DNA from: Paenibacillus pini JCM 16418 | GTDB taxonomy: Bacteria; Bacillota; Bacilli; Paenibacillales; Paenibacillaceae | NCBI RefSeq assembly: GCF_000576305.1 | Contig: NZ_BAVZ01000003.1 | Span: 310,001-374,000, forward strand | DNA: 64,000 nucleotides | Reading direction: 5' to 3' | Shown: piece after piece, positions 36,058 through 45,907 of the stretch | How positions within the stretch are numbered: the stretch's first letter is position 1 | Layout: each line of letters starts with the position of its first letter | Program-made: the position numbers and the translations under genes | Notes under the pieces: generated by a model | What the model was told of the DNA's origin: nothing | What the model saw: only the letters and a program-made list of their open reading frames with translations | Databases searched by the model: none

Positions 36058-36540
36058 TTAACGAACAAAGGTACTGAACCGATAACTATATGGATTTTTA
36101 TCATCCGTTATCCCTTCCGTTTCCTCAGCTAGTTTCCATTGATCAAAGTCTACTTTCGGAAAAAAGGTATCCCCAGCAAACAGTTCGTCAATGAACGTAA
36201 CTTTAAGTACATCTGCTACAGGCAAAAACTGAAAGTAAATCTCTGCTCCACCAATGACCATCACTTCTTCATGCTCTGCGAAATCAATCGCTTCTTCGAT
36301 ATTATGAATCACTTGTGCCCCTGTGGTCTTGTAATCCAAATCTCGAGTTAGAACAACATTAGTACGTCCCGGGAGTGGCTTTGAACCAAAAGATTCCCAT
36401 GTTTTACGGCCCATAACAACCTTTTTCCCCATCGTCTGCTCTTTAAAATAAGCCATATCCCGAGGTAGACGCCAAGGTAGCATATTGTTATTGCCAATGA
36501 CCTGATTCTCGCCCATTGCCCATATTAATGTGATACCCAT
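36058..36540 (-). CDS. dfrA: Dihydrofolate reductase
   Basis: A 160-residue chromosomal dihydrofolate reductase. Motifs: LIWAMGENQVIGNNNMLPWRLPRDMAYFK is split across the substrate loop (the catalytic Asp is in LPRDMAYF), MGRKTWESFG binds NADPH, VLTRD follows, and VIGGAEIYFQFLP precedes the C-terminal strand with YSF. It regenerates tetrahydrofolate oxidised by thymidylate synthase, whose gene lies 33 bases upstream in the same operon. Cytoplasmic; length typical. Confidence 0.93.
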   Translation of the reverse strand: MGITLIWAMGENQVIGNNNMLPWRLPRDMAYFKEQTMGKKVVMGRKTWESFGSKPLPGRTNVVLTRDLDYKTTGAQVIHNIEEAIDFAEHEEVMVIGGAEIYFQFLPVADVLKVTFIDELFAGDTFFPKVDFDQWKLAEETEGITDDKNPYSYRFSTFVR

Positions 36541-36573
36541 ATCCTAATAATCTCCTTTACTTAGCCCCGTTCT

Positions 36574-37368
36574 TTAAATTGCTACGGGTGCTTTGATGCC
36601 AGGATGATATTTATAATCAACAAATTCAAAATCATCGAAATGGTAATCAAAAATAGATTCTGGCTTTCGTTTGATGATTAAACGAGGTAATTCGTAAGGT
36701 TCTCTTTCTAGTTGCTTGTTTACCTGCTCCATATGGTTAGAGTATATGTGTACGTCTCCTCCGGACCAAATAAATTCACCTACTTCAAGACCACATTGCT
36801 GCGCAACCATATGAGTCAATAGTGCATAGCTTGCAATATTAAAAGGTAGTCCTAGGAATGTATCTACAGAACGCATCGTTAACATGCAAGATAACTTGCC
36901 ATTTGCGACATAGAATTGAAACACAAAGTGGCATGGAGGTAATTTCATCTGATCAATTTCGCCCACATTCCAAGCACTTACGATATGACGTCTAGAATCC
37001 GGATTATGTTTAATGGATTCGATTACATTTGAAATCTGATCAATCCGATTTCCATCTGCAGATTCCCATGTGCGCCATTGCGAACCATAGACAGGTCCTA
37101 GATCACCATTCTCATCAGCCCATTCATCCCAAATGGTTACACCATTCTCCTTTAAATAACGAATATTCGTGTCCCCACTTAGGAACCACAGTAACTCATG
37201 TATTACAGATTTCAAGTGTATTCTCTTTGTCGTCATGAGAGGAAACCCTTTATTTAAATCAAACCGAAGTTGCCGCCCAAATACAGAGATTGTGCCAGTC
37301 CCCGTCCGATCTTCCTTCGGTGTTCCATGCTCAAGTATGTCATTCAATAAATCTAAATAATTCCGCAT
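36574..37368 (-). CDS. thyA: Thymidylate synthase
   Basis: A 264-residue ThyA-type thymidylate synthase making dTMP from dUMP with methylene-tetrahydrofolate. Visible family features: [17 protein letters not shown] at the N-terminus, the nucleophilic Cys in [12 protein letters not shown] near 146, [22 protein letters not shown], and [11 protein letters not shown] near 208. The length equals the E. coli enzyme. GAGGTGG lies about 10 bases ahead of the ATG. It is the first gene of a thyA-dfrA operon. Confidence 0.95.
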   Translation of the reverse strand: MRNYLDLLNDILEHGTPKEDRTGTGTISVFGRQLRFDLNKGFPLMTTKRIHLKSVIHELLWFLSGDTNIRYLKENGVTIWDEWADENGDLGPVYGSQWRTWESADGNRIDQISNVIESIKHNPDSRRHIVSAWNVGEIDQMKLPPCHFVFQFYVANGKLSCMLTMRSVDTFLGLPFNIASYALLTHMVAQQCGLEVGEFIWSGGDVHIYSNHMEQVNKQLEREPYELPRLIIKRKPESIFDYHFDDFEFVDYKYHPGIKAPVAI

Positions 37369-37516
37369 ATTGCTTGTTCCACCTCTCCACTCACCTATTT
37401 ATCTCGTATGGTTTACATTTATCTATTGATCTCAAAACTCTCTAAGTTATAGTTTACCATGGCGTTGCCAGATTGATAAACAGTAAATTAAGGCTGGAGT
37501 AACTTCCTCATATATC

Positions 37517-37555
37517 AAAAAAAGGGAGAGTACACGCAGGCTGCGCATACTCTCC
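37517..37555 (-). terminator. Terminator of the pdh operon
   Basis: A long stem (GGGAGAGTA..CGCAG / CTGCG..TACTCTCC) with small internal loops, followed on the minus strand by seven T, about 20 bases after the lpdA stop. Confidence 0.88.
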
Positions 37556-37577
37556 TCTATTATCATTTATAAGTTCA

Positions 37578-39002
37578 TTATTTTTTACGAGGTGCAATGA
37601 CATGAATTGGGTTACCCAACGCAAGTTCAGCTGTTTCGGAAATCAATTCACCTAGTGTAGGATGCGCATGGATGGTAAGAGCGATGTCTTCCAAAGTTGC
37701 ACCCATTTCAATAGCAAGACCAAGCTCAGCAATTAGGTTGGAAGCTTCGATACCAGCAATGTGGCAACCAAGCACTAGACCTGATTCTTCATCCGAAATC
37801 ATCTTAACAAAACCGTCTGGACTGTTTAGGGACAAAGCACGACCATTACCCGCAAACGGGAATTTAGCAACGTTCACTTTGTGTCCTTTTTCTTTAGCTT
37901 CTTTCTCTGTCAAACCAACGCTTGCGCACTCTGGATCAACAAAGGCAACAGCTGGGATACACTTGTAATCAACAGCAGATGCTTCTCCAGAAATAGCCTC
38001 AGCTGCTACTTTACCTTCGTAAGAAGCTTTATGAGCTAGTGCAGGACCAGCTACGATATCACCGATTGCGAAAATATTAGGTTTATTCGTACGACCTTGA
38101 TGGTCAACTTTCACCAGACCACGATCGTCCATTTCGATACCCACTAAATCAAGTCCAAGGTCACCATCTGTATTTGGACGACGTCCAACGGTTACAAGCA
38201 GGTAATCTGCAGTAACTTCTTTAGTTTCGCCATTTACAGAGTATTTAACCGTAACATCTTTTTCGGTTTGCTCAGCACTCTCAGCTTTCGCTTTCGTGAT
38301 GATTTCAACACCGGTTTTTGTCATATTCTTCACGACTAGTTTAACCATATCTGGATCGAAACCGTTCAGAACGGAATCTAAACCTTCAATAATCGTAACT
38401 TTTGTTCCGAATTTAGAGAACATTTGACCTAACTCTGCACCGATATAACCACCGCCGATAACGACTAGGCTCTTCGGAATTTCAGGTAGGCTAAGCGCTT
38501 CTGTGGAAGACATAATACGTCCACCGAAAGGGAATGCCTTCAGTTCAATAGGACGGGAACCCGTTGCAATGATACAGTTTTTGAACCGGTAACGTGGAGA
38601 TTCATGTTCGTTAAAGCAACGAGCTTCATTTTCGCTGATGAACATACATTCGCCATTGAAAACTTCAACCTTGTTACCTTTCAGCAAACCAGCAACACCA
38701 CCAGTAAGCTTCTTAACAACGCTCTCCTTGAACTCTTGCGTTTTGGTGAAATCAACTTTCACGTTCTCAACCGTTACACCAAATGCTTCGCCATGTTGAG
38801 CTGATTCATATTGATGAGCTGCAGCGATGAGAGCCTTGGAAGGAATACATCCACGGTTCAAACATACGCCACCAACTTCGGATTTATCTACAATGATCAC
38901 TTTTTGGCCCAATTGAGCAGCGCGGATTGCAGCTACATAACCACCGGGACCAGCACCAATTACTAATGTATCGATATCGAGTGAAGCGTCTCCTACTACC
39001 AT
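37578..39002 (-). CDS. lpdA: Dihydrolipoyl dehydrogenase (E3)
   Basis: A 474-residue FAD-dependent disulphide oxidoreductase. FAD-binding GAGPGGYVAAIRAAQLG is near 16, the redox-active disulphide is in GGVCLNRGCIPSKAL near 46-60, NAD-binding GGGYIGAELGQMF near 185, FAIGDIVAGPALAHKA near 320, and the interface base HAHPT near 450. It reoxidises the lipoyl groups of the E2 subunit. Only three bases separate it from the E2 stop, and GGAGG precedes its ATG. Last gene of the four-gene pdh operon. Confidence 0.95.
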   Translation of the reverse strand: MVVGDASLDIDTLVIGAGPGGYVAAIRAAQLGQKVIIVDKSEVGGVCLNRGCIPSKALIAAAHQYESAQHGEAFGVTVENVKVDFTKTQEFKESVVKKLTGGVAGLLKGNKVEVFNGECMFISENEARCFNEHESPRYRFKNCIIATGSRPIELKAFPFGGRIMSSTEALSLPEIPKSLVVIGGGYIGAELGQMFSKFGTKVTIIEGLDSVLNGFDPDMVKLVVKNMTKTGVEIITKAKAESAEQTEKDVTVKYSVNGETKEVTADYLLVTVGRRPNTDGDLGLDLVGIEMDDRGLVKVDHQGRTNKPNIFAIGDIVAGPALAHKASYEGKVAAEAISGEASAVDYKCIPAVAFVDPECASVGLTEKEAKEKGHKVNVAKFPFAGNGRALSLNSPDGFVKMISDEESGLVLGCHIAGIEASNLIAELGLAIEMGATLEDIALTIHAHPTLGELISETAELALGNPIHVIAPRKK

Positions 39003-39005
39003 ATC

Positions 39006-40340
39006 TTATACCTCCATAACCAGCAGCTCAGGGTTACCAAGCAGCGATTTAATGTAATTCATAAAGTTTTGTGCTGTTGCGCCATCAATAATGCGGTGGT
39101 CAAAGCTAAGGGACAATGCCATAACTGGAGCAGCTACAATTTCACCGTTCTTCACAATAGCTTTTTCAGAAATACGTCCTGTACCAAGAATTGCAACTTC
39201 AGGGAAGTTGATAATCGGTGTGAAGAACATACCGCCAGCAGAACCAATGTTAGAAATAGAAATTGTACTACCTCTCATCTCGTTGGCAGCCAATTTACCT
39301 TCACGGCCACGTGCTGCTAGGTCACTGATGCTATCAGCAATCATCCATATGCTCTTACGGTCTGCATCTTTAATTACAGGAACGATCAAACCATTGTCCG
39401 TATCCGTTGCAATACCGATGTTGTAATATTTCTTGTAAACAATTTCATTGCTTTCTTCATCAATCATCGCATTCAAAGCAGGGAATTTGCGGGAAGCCGC
39501 AACCAATGCTTTGACGATGAAAGGCAAGTACGTCACTTTAGTTCCCATTTTCTCAGCAATAGGTTTCATGCGAGTACGGAAAGCAACAAGATCAGTAACA
39601 TCCACTTCATCCATGATGGTTACATGAGGAGCAGTATACGCAGATTTAACCATCGCGTTAGAAATTGCTTTACGGATACCTTTGAAAGGTACGCGCTCTT
39701 CTTCATTACGAGCATCGGAAGGAGCACTTGAAGCTGTAGAAGCAGCAGCTTTTGAACCAGATTCAGCTTTTTCTTCAGCTGCTGGAGCTGGAGTAGATTG
39801 ACCTTCACCGTTCTTGAAGCCTTCAACATCTTCTCTTGTAATCTTACCATTGCTGCCCGTGCCACTTACTTGTGACAAATCTACACCTTGTTCACGAGCA
39901 AATTTACGGACACTTGGTGTTGCAAGAACGTCTTTGTTTGGAGCTGGAGCAGGTGTAGAAGCATTAGCTTCTCCGCCTTCTTTAGCTTCTTCAGGACTGC
40001 TCTTAGCAGGTGATGAGGTCGTATCGGCACCGCCTTTAGCAGCATCAACTTCTTGTTCTTTATGATCTTCTGCAGGAGCTTCCTGTTCTGGAACTTCCCC
40101 TTCAGCATCAATGATAGCTACAACTTCGCCTACACGGCAAACTTGGCCATCTTTGGTTAACACTTCTAGAATCGTACCGTTCACAGGACAAGGCACTTCA
40201 ACGACTGCCTTGTCGTTCTGTACTTCCATGATGATGTCATCATCTGTAACTTTGTCGCCGGGTTTGATATGCATTTTGATAATTTCGCCTTCATGCAAAC
40301 CCTCGCCGAGTTCAGGAAACCGATATTCAAACTTTGCCAC
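39006..40340 (-). CDS. pdhC: Dihydrolipoyllysine acetyltransferase (E2)
   Basis: A 444-residue pyruvate dehydrogenase E2 core protein. One N-terminal lipoyl domain (residues 1-78) with the lipoylated Lys in VQNDKAVVE, an Ala/Pro/Glu-rich linker, a peripheral-subunit-binding domain (ATPSVRKFAREQGVDL, near 140-175), a second Ala-rich linker, and the catalytic acyltransferase domain with SFDHRIIDGA near 415. There is only one lipoyl domain, like Bacillus subtilis PdhC. It binds both E1 and E3. It lies between pdhB and lpdA. Confidence 0.94.
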   Translation of the reverse strand: MAKFEYRFPELGEGLHEGEIIKMHIKPGDKVTDDDIIMEVQNDKAVVEVPCPVNGTILEVLTKDGQVCRVGEVVAIIDAEGEVPEQEAPAEDHKEQEVDAAKGGADTTSSPAKSSPEEAKEGGEANASTPAPAPNKDVLATPSVRKFAREQGVDLSQVSGTGSNGKITREDVEGFKNGEGQSTPAPAAEEKAESGSKAAASTASSAPSDARNEEERVPFKGIRKAISNAMVKSAYTAPHVTIMDEVDVTDLVAFRTRMKPIAEKMGTKVTYLPFIVKALVAASRKFPALNAMIDEESNEIVYKKYYNIGIATDTDNGLIVPVIKDADRKSIWMIADSISDLAARGREGKLAANEMRGSTISISNIGSAGGMFFTPIINFPEVAILGTGRISEKAIVKNGEIVAAPVMALSLSFDHRIIDGATAQNFMNYIKSLLGNPELLVMEV

Positions 40341-40372
40341 GTATATTACCTCCTAAAAATAACTACTTATGT

Positions 40373-41350
40373 TTAGAATTCCAAGACTTTATTAACTGCA
40401 GCAATGATACGTGCTGGAGTAGGAAGCCAAGTATCTTCAATTTGTGCAAAAGGATATATCGTGTCTGGTCCCGCTACGCGAAGAACAGGAGCTTCCAAGT
40501 GAAGGATAGCTTTCTCATTAATCTGTGCAATAACTTCAGCGGCTACGCCAGAAGTTTTTTGTGCTTCTTGAACCACAATAGCACGATTGGTTTTCTTAAC
40601 AGAAGCAATAATAGTATCCATATCAAGTGGACTTAAAGTACGAAGGTCAATAATTTCCGCTTTGATACCCTTCTTCTCAAGCTCATCAGCAGCTTTAGTA
40701 GAAGTGTGAACCATCATACCGTAAGTAATAATGGTAACGTCTGTTCCTTCACGAACGATGTTCGCTTTACCGAGTTCAACCACGTAATCATCTTCTGGAA
40801 CTTCAGCACGGAATGCATGGTAAAGATTCAAATGCTCCATGAAGAACACGGGATCATTATCACGAATTGCTGCGATCAGCAAACCTTTTGCATCGTAAGG
40901 ATTAGAAGGGACTACTACTTTAATACCCGGAGTTTGAATTGCCAAACCTTCCAAGGAATCTGTGTGAAGCTCGGCTGCCTTAACTCCGCCACCAAAAGGT
41001 GTGCGGAAAACAATCGGAGCATTGTAGCGTCCGCCAGAACGGTAACGCATACGTGCAGCTTGTACAAACATTTGATCCAGTGCTTCATAAATAAATCCAA
41101 CAAATTGAATTTCGGCTACGGGACGGAAACCTTGAATACCAAGACCTACTGCTAAACCGCCGATTGCGGATTCAGCCAGTGGCGTATCGAATATTCTTTC
41201 CTCACCGAATTCTTTCTGAAGACCCTCTGTAGCCCGGAATACACCGCCTACGTTACCTACGTCCTCACCGAATACGATGACATTAGGATCACGTTTCATT
41301 TCCACGCGCATCGCATCGCGGATTGCTTCTTTCATATTCATTTGTGCCAT
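40373..41350 (-). CDS. pdhB: Pyruvate dehydrogenase E1 beta subunit
   Basis: A 325-residue E1 beta subunit of a branched 2-oxoacid dehydrogenase complex. The cofactor-contacting [19 protein letters not shown] is near 26-44, [18 protein letters not shown] near 54, and the transketolase C-terminal domain shows TYGMMVHTS and [10 protein letters not shown] near 240. It pairs with PdhA to decarboxylate pyruvate with thiamine diphosphate. The order alpha, beta, E2, E3 with neighbours is the standard pdhABC-lpdA operon. Length typical. Confidence 0.94.
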   Translation of the reverse strand: MAQMNMKEAIRDAMRVEMKRDPNVIVFGEDVGNVGGVFRATEGLQKEFGEERIFDTPLAESAIGGLAVGLGIQGFRPVAEIQFVGFIYEALDQMFVQAARMRYRSGGRYNAPIVFRTPFGGGVKAAELHTDSLEGLAIQTPGIKVVVPSNPYDAKGLLIAAIRDNDPVFFMEHLNLYHAFRAEVPEDDYVVELGKANIVREGTDVTIITYGMMVHTSTKAADELEKKGIKAEIIDLRTLSPLDMDTIIASVKKTNRAIVVQEAQKTSGVAAEVIAQINEKAILHLEAPVLRVAGPDTIYPFAQIEDTWLPTPARIIAAVNKVLEF

Positions 41351-41414
41351 TGCTTCATTTCCTCCTTAAGCATTCGCTGTTCACGTTACAATGCAAATAT
41401 CTTGGTTAATCGAT

Positions 41415-42482
41415 TTATTGGAAATCAGCCTTTTGCTCTTCAAGATGTTTAGGCGTGTGCTCAAACATGCTATCAATTAAGCCCGAAACAGTCATTTTCT
41501 CTGTTTGTTCAGCTTTCTTAATCTGCTCATTCACTGTAGCTTTAGCTTCATCTTTAACGCGAGCGGTATCTTCTTCTGTCCAAAGACCCTTCTTCTCTAG
41601 ATATTTCGCAAACCGAACGATTGGATCTTTAGCATTCCATTCGCCTTCTTCATCCTTCGTACGGTACTTCGTAGCATCGTCGGACAAGGAGTGTGGACGG
41701 AAACGGTATGTTAAAGCTTCAATCAGTGTAGCGCCTTCTCCGTTACGAGCTTTCTCAGCAGCTTCTTGAACAGCACTAATGACTGCAAGTACATCCATAC
41801 CATCAATTTTTACACCACGGATACCTGCTGCGATTGCTTTGTGGGCAATAGATAAAGCAGCGGTTTGTTTAGCAAAAGGTGTTGTAATGGCATAACCATT
41901 ATTTTGTACAAAGAAAATAACAGGTAATTTAAAACGACCAGCATAGTTCAGTCCTTCGTAGAAATCACCTTCAGAAGAACCACCGTCACCCGTATACGTA
42001 ATAGCAACCTGTTTTTGTTTCTTCAATTTATAACCCATAGCAATACCCATCGCATGCAAAATTTGTGCACCGATGATAATTTGCGGCATTAATACATTAA
42101 CGCCTTCTGGAATGTTTCCACCTTGTTGGTGTCCACGTGAATATAGGAAAGCTTGGTATAGAGGCAATCCGTGCCAAACAATTTGTGGCATGTCACGGTA
42201 ACCCGGACATACAAAATCTTCTTTATCTAGTGCAAATTCACTGCCGACCATTGTTGCTTCTTGACCTGATACAGGAGCATAGAATCCAAGACGTCCTTGA
42301 CGTCCAAGATTAACTGCGCGATCATCCCAAGTACGTGTAAATACCATACGGTACATAACTTCTTTCAACTGGTCATCGGTAAGCTTAGGCATTTTATCTT
42401 CATTAATAATTTCACCGTCTGGAGAAAGCACGGAAAGCGCTTCAACTTCCTCGGTATATACTTCATAAGGAACCTTGCTCAT
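41415..42482 (-). CDS. pdhA: Pyruvate dehydrogenase E1 alpha subunit
   Basis: A 355-residue thiamine-diphosphate-binding E1 alpha subunit. The ThDP/Mg motif begins at TGDGGSSEGDFYEGLNYAG near 187 and ends in FVQNNGYAIT, and the phosphorylation-loop-like YRFRPHSLSDDATKYR lies near 262-277. The ATG at 42482 is preceded by GAGGTGA; a GTG inside that site would add three residues. It is the first gene of the pdh operon and lies behind a clear sigma-A promoter. Pyruvate rather than branched-chain substrate is inferred from operon order. Confidence 0.94.
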   Translation of the reverse strand: MSKVPYEVYTEEVEALSVLSPDGEIINEDKMPKLTDDQLKEVMYRMVFTRTWDDRAVNLGRQGRLGFYAPVSGQEATMVGSEFALDKEDFVCPGYRDMPQIVWHGLPLYQAFLYSRGHQQGGNIPEGVNVLMPQIIIGAQILHAMGIAMGYKLKKQKQVAITYTGDGGSSEGDFYEGLNYAGRFKLPVIFFVQNNGYAITTPFAKQTAALSIAHKAIAAGIRGVKIDGMDVLAVISAVQEAAEKARNGEGATLIEALTYRFRPHSLSDDATKYRTKDEEGEWNAKDPIVRFAKYLEKKGLWTEEDTARVKDEAKATVNEQIKKAEQTEKMTVSGLIDSMFEHTPKHLEEQKADFQ

Positions 42483-42535
42483 TCTCTTCACCTCGACAAA
42501 AAAATTTGAATATCAAGTTCCGCTGTTATAGAATT

Positions 42536-42565
42536 ATTATACACCTGTTTTATTAGATTCGTCAA
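42536..42565 (-). promoter_or_regulatory. Sigma-A promoter of the pdh operon
   Basis: On the minus strand TTGACG and TATAAT are 18 bases apart, about 50 bases upstream of the pdhA start. Both hexamers are near consensus. Confidence 0.65.
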
Positions 42566-42738
42566 AGCAATCATGTATAAATTTCGATATATATATATTT
42601 TGTATATATAACAGATGTTGAATACTTATATAACAGCGGTGTTTAAAATGACAATAACTTGAACTAACCTTTAACAATGGTTATATTAACTTATTGAAAT
42701 CTGGAAAGCAAAAATTAATCTCTGAAAGGTGAATATTT

Positions 42739-43470
42739 ATGACCGATTCAAGATACCTAAAACGCACCATAATCAAAGAACAAATGGACAGCCATTTTCT
42801 AAATGAAAGTCGCAATATACGTGTTTACTTACCTCCAGGATATAATGAAATTCTTAGCTATCCCGTTGTATATTGTCAGGATGGAGAAGAGTTTTTTAAC
42901 TTCGGTCGAATCGCGACCATTGCTAACCGGCTCATTCTTGATGAGGGTGCTGAGCCATTTATTATTGTGGGCGTTGAGGTAGATACTTCCATTCGAACAG
43001 AGGAATACGCTCCTTTCGGCCAAAAATTTGACTCCTATATGCGGTGCTTCGCCGAAGAGATTATTCCCTTTATAGAACAGAAGTATCCCGCACGCCAAGA
43101 ACGTTCCTCAAGGATACTTGCAGGTGATTCATTAGGGGGAAGCGTTTCTCTCCATCTCTCCATACGCTATCCGCAACTGTTTACGAAAGTCATTAGTCTT
43201 TCTGGCGCTTATTACAAGGAGTCACAGCATATCTATGCTGAGGAAAATGACCTCTCCTGGCTTGATATTTATATGATTGTAGGACTACAGGAAACGAACT
43301 TCGAGACTGATCATGGCACGTTTGACTTCGTGGAATTGAATCGAGAAACGAAAGAAATGCTACTCGATCGTGGAGCAACCGTACAATATGCGGAGAAGGA
43401 TGGTCGGCATATCTGGGGCTTTTGGCAGAAGGAACTCCCTGAAGCATTAATATACTTCTTACGCGCCTAA
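42739..43470 (+). CDS. Alpha/beta-hydrolase esterase (enterochelin-esterase/esterase-D-like)
   Basis: A 243-residue cytoplasmic alpha/beta hydrolase of the putative esterase family (YbbA/Fes/IroE-like). It opens with an RNIRVYLPPGY strand pair, the nucleophile Ser lies in AGDSLGGSVSL near 130, the acidic residue probably near 200, and the His in DGRHIWGFW near 223-231. No signal peptide. AAAGGTGA precedes the ATG. It is monocistronic, divergent from pdhA, with a long hairpin terminator. The substrate is unknown; siderophore esters or S-formylglutathione-like esters are possibilities. Confidence 0.82.
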   Translation: MTDSRYLKRTIIKEQMDSHFLNESRNIRVYLPPGYNEILSYPVVYCQDGEEFFNFGRIATIANRLILDEGAEPFIIVGVEVDTSIRTEEYAPFGQKFDSYMRCFAEEIIPFIEQKYPARQERSSRILAGDSLGGSVSLHLSIRYPQLFTKVISLSGAYYKESQHIYAEENDLSWLDIYMIVGLQETNFETDHGTFDFVELNRETKEMLLDRGATVQYAEKDGRHIWGFWQKELPEALIYFLRA

Positions 43471-43489
43471 CAAGCCACTAAACAAAGAA

Positions 43490-43553
43490 AAAGGTGAACC
43501 AATAGCGAAATCGCAGTTTAAAAACTACCGATTTCATACTCAGGTTCACCTTT
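43490..43553. terminator. Hairpin between the esterase and LMW-PTP genes
   Basis: An 11-bp stem AAAGGTGAACC / GGTTCACCTTT encloses an inner CGAAATCG / CGATTTC hairpin. T-rich sequence on both exits suggests use by both convergent transcripts. Confidence 0.75.
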
Positions 43554-43630
43554 ATTTCTGAAAAACAATAACCGCGCTTACATATAATTTTCATGAAAAG
43601 CGGTACAGGATGCCTCTTTAAAATGTCATC

Positions 43631-44098
43631 TTATTTCAATTTTTCGGTGCGTATGATGTCTAAAAGAGCCTCACACCCCGTATTCATTAACTCATATACC
43701 TGTTCAAAATTACCAGTGAAGTATGGATCTGGAACCTCTTGAAGATCATGACCTGGTAAAAGATCCATGAATTTAATAATCGTAGCATCTTCTCCACCCG
43801 GAATATCTCTCAAGTTAGACAAATTGCTGTTATCCATGCAAACCATATAATCAAATACTTCGAAATCTCCGCTTGTAACTTGTCTTGCTTTCATTCCTTC
43901 ATAACTAATTTTATTAAGATCCAGCATTCTTCGGGTACCTTCATGCGGGTCTTTACCAATATGCCAGTCTCCTGTTCCCGCAGAATCGGTTGTGATTTCT
44001 GCATCAAGACCTGCACAGGCCACTTTATTACGAAATACGGCTTCAGCCATTGGTGAACGGCAAATATTACCTAAGCAAACGAATAAAACAGATATCAT
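43631..44098 (-). CDS. Low-molecular-weight protein-tyrosine-phosphatase
   Basis: A 155-residue LMW-PTP. The catalytic P-loop VCLGNICRSP (C-x5-R-S) lies at about residues 7-16 and the general-acid Asp in VPDPYFTG near 123, the DP(Y/F) motif of the family. AAGGAAGG stands ahead of the ATG at 44098; the frame extends further upstream without a good site, overlapping the neighbouring channel gene. It resembles YwlE-type enzymes, some of which dephosphorylate arginine in Bacillus, so substrate specificity is open. Confidence 0.9.
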   Translation of the reverse strand: MISVLFVCLGNICRSPMAEAVFRNKVACAGLDAEITTDSAGTGDWHIGKDPHEGTRRMLDLNKISYEGMKARQVTSGDFEVFDYMVCMDNSNLSNLRDIPGGEDATIIKFMDLLPGHDLQEVPDPYFTGNFEQVYELMNTGCEALLDIIRTEKLK

Positions 44099-44133
44099 GA
44101 TAACTTCCTTCCTTTGAGCTTTTCTAATATTTT

Positions 44134-44799
44134 TCAATTCTTCGTTTCGAGATCATTTTTGTTAGATGTGACAGGTGTGAGATATGAATTGGATTCGAGT
44201 GCTCTTCTTGGCAATTTCCATTTAAAAAATACGGAGAACATTCGGAAAACCACTACAGCAATGAATAACGCTACGACCTGCCATGTCGTTTGGATCCATC
44301 CAAGTCCCATTACAAGTCCAGCGAGCATTGCCCATACTGCATAAATTTCATCATGTAAAACAAGTGGTTTACGACCCGCTAGCAGGTCACGAATAATCCC
44401 CCCACCAATTCCGGTCAGAATAGCAGCCACCAACACCGCGCTCAAAGGATGATGCATTTGTGTTGCGTAGATTGAACCTTGAATGGCGAAGGCAGATAAA
44501 CCAATAGCATCGAATAGCGCCTCTGTCTTTTTCCAATGCCTAATCCAAGCAAGAGGTAGTACAAAGGCGATAAGGATGGAAATGATCGCGAGTTTAATTA
44601 AGGTACCCTGATGCCATAGTGTTGTAACGGGGACGCCAATTAATACATTACGAATAACACCGCCGCCAAAAGCCGTGACTAGGCCCAGTACCAGAACACC
44701 GAGAATGTCATACTTCTCTTCCATCGCTACAAAAGCGCCTGACATTGCGAATGCAATGGTTCCGATAATACTGAATACTTCAAAAACATGCATGTCCAA
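44134..44799 (-). CDS. TRIC-type (UPF0126) cation channel family membrane protein
   Basis: A 221-residue membrane protein with about seven hydrophobic segments arranged as two similar repeats, each with a Gly-rich helix kink: FGGGVIRNVLIG near 47 and GIGGGIIRDLLAG near 132. Those GGG-x-x-R-(N/D) repeats define the YadS/UPF0126 group, homologous to TRIC potassium channels. Start chosen as TTG at 44799, 10 bases after GGAGAGG; an ATG two codons later is also possible. It is followed by the LMW-PTP gene after about 35 bases and may be co-transcribed. Confidence 0.82.
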   Translation of the reverse strand: MDMHVFEVFSIIGTIAFAMSGAFVAMEEKYDILGVLVLGLVTAFGGGVIRNVLIGVPVTTLWHQGTLIKLAIISILIAFVLPLAWIRHWKKTEALFDAIGLSAFAIQGSIYATQMHHPLSAVLVAAILTGIGGGIIRDLLAGRKPLVLHDEIYAVWAMLAGLVMGLGWIQTTWQVVALFIAVVVFRMFSVFFKWKLPRRALESNSYLTPVTSNKNDLETKN

Positions 44800-44967
44800 A
44801 TATATCTTACCTCTCCTTTTACATATGCTTTTCCCATTGTAGCCGCGGCCAGCTAGATTGTGCAACATAGAAATCTGTTTTATACTTAAATGACATTCTC
44901 ATATGATGAAATTAGAGTGAATATACGTGACTATAGTAGAAGGATTATTGAATAGGAGGTCATGAGT

Positions 44968-45609
44968 ATGGAGCATAAGCGAGTCGTTATTTTTGCTGGA
45001 GGAGACTTGTTTCCTCATTATTTAGAAGAACTTCGTGAGGGAGACTTTATTATAGGCGCTGATCGAGGCGCATTATTTCTAGTGCAACATGATATTAAGC
45101 CTCATTTAGCTGTTGGGGATTTCGATTCCATTTCTTTGCAGGATTTAGAAGTCATTAAATCTTATAGCGATCAACTTATTTCCTGTGATGCTATAGATAA
45201 GAACCTAACCGATAGTGAAATGGCCTTTGACTATGCGTTAAAAGAACAACCTGAGGAAATTTTAATGATAGGTGTTACTGGAACGCGGCTTGATCATACA
45301 TTAGCGAATGTGCAAATGCTCAATCGCGCATTGCAGCATCATATTTCCTGTGCATTAATGGATCGCAACAACCTTATAACACTCACTGGCTCAAAGGCAG
45401 TTGTCCAAAAGCAAGGCTATACTTACGTATCCCTTCTGCCTATGACTCCAGAAGTAACGGGTATTACATTAGAAGGTTTCCAATATCCATTGAATAATGC
45501 AACATTACGATTAGGAGAGTCCTTAGGTATCAGTAATCAATTGACGGATCATGAAGGTATCGTCAACGTTGAGAGTGGTTTACTTCTAATTATTCAAAGT
45601 AAAGATTGA
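44968..45609 (+). CDS. thiN: Thiamine pyrophosphokinase
   Basis: A 213-residue enzyme transferring pyrophosphate from ATP to thiamine. N-terminal catalytic domain: FAGGDL, IGADRGALFL, the acidic LAVGDFDS near 48-55, KNLTDSEMAFDYAL near 75, and GVTGTRLDHTLANV near 95-108; a C-terminal beta-rich thiamine-binding domain follows with FQYPLNNATLRLG and SNQLT. All are standard. The ATG at 44968 lies 8 bases after GGAGGT; the ATG at 44962 is too near. The gene is single and ends at a strong terminator. Confidence 0.92.
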   Translation: MEHKRVVIFAGGDLFPHYLEELREGDFIIGADRGALFLVQHDIKPHLAVGDFDSISLQDLEVIKSYSDQLISCDAIDKNLTDSEMAFDYALKEQPEEILMIGVTGTRLDHTLANVQMLNRALQHHISCALMDRNNLITLTGSKAVVQKQGYTYVSLLPMTPEVTGITLEGFQYPLNNATLRLGESLGISNQLTDHEGIVNVESGLLLIIQSKD

Positions 45610-45907
45610 AAATCTATCTTTTCTTTTAAATATAACAATTTTGTAACTAAATTTCACTCGATAAAGATTAAATAAATCATAATAATCCTTGATAAATCAA
45701 GGGTTATTTTTTTGTCTATTAGATGTTCATAATCTTACAATATTAATGACTTGTAACTTTTAATCAAATTTTAATAATGACTGTCAAACCCTTGATGCAA
45801 CAACATTTAATGGGCATTACCCATATTTTAGGTGGTTACTAGATGTTACAAAACTGTTATACTTGGAAACGAGCCTGAAAGAAAACGAAATTTGGAGGTA
45901 TAACAAC
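45610..45907. other. Intergenic leader between thiN and the NlpC/P60 gene
   Basis: About 300 A+T-rich bases. The thiN terminator is at 45683-45713 and a TATACT -10-like hexamer at 45858-45863 precedes the NlpC/P60 gene; no matching -35 could be chosen. I see no small gene or structured RNA here. Confidence 0.4.
45683..45713 (+). terminator. Terminator of thiN
   Basis: A stem AATCCTTGA / TCAAGGGTT with a 4-base loop followed by ATTTTTTT, about 75 bases after the stop. Confidence 0.85.

Noticed and set aside
40706..41155. Plus-strand frame of 149 codons opposite pdhB
   Set aside because: Cys/His/Asn-rich shadow of a conserved gene, no initiation signals.
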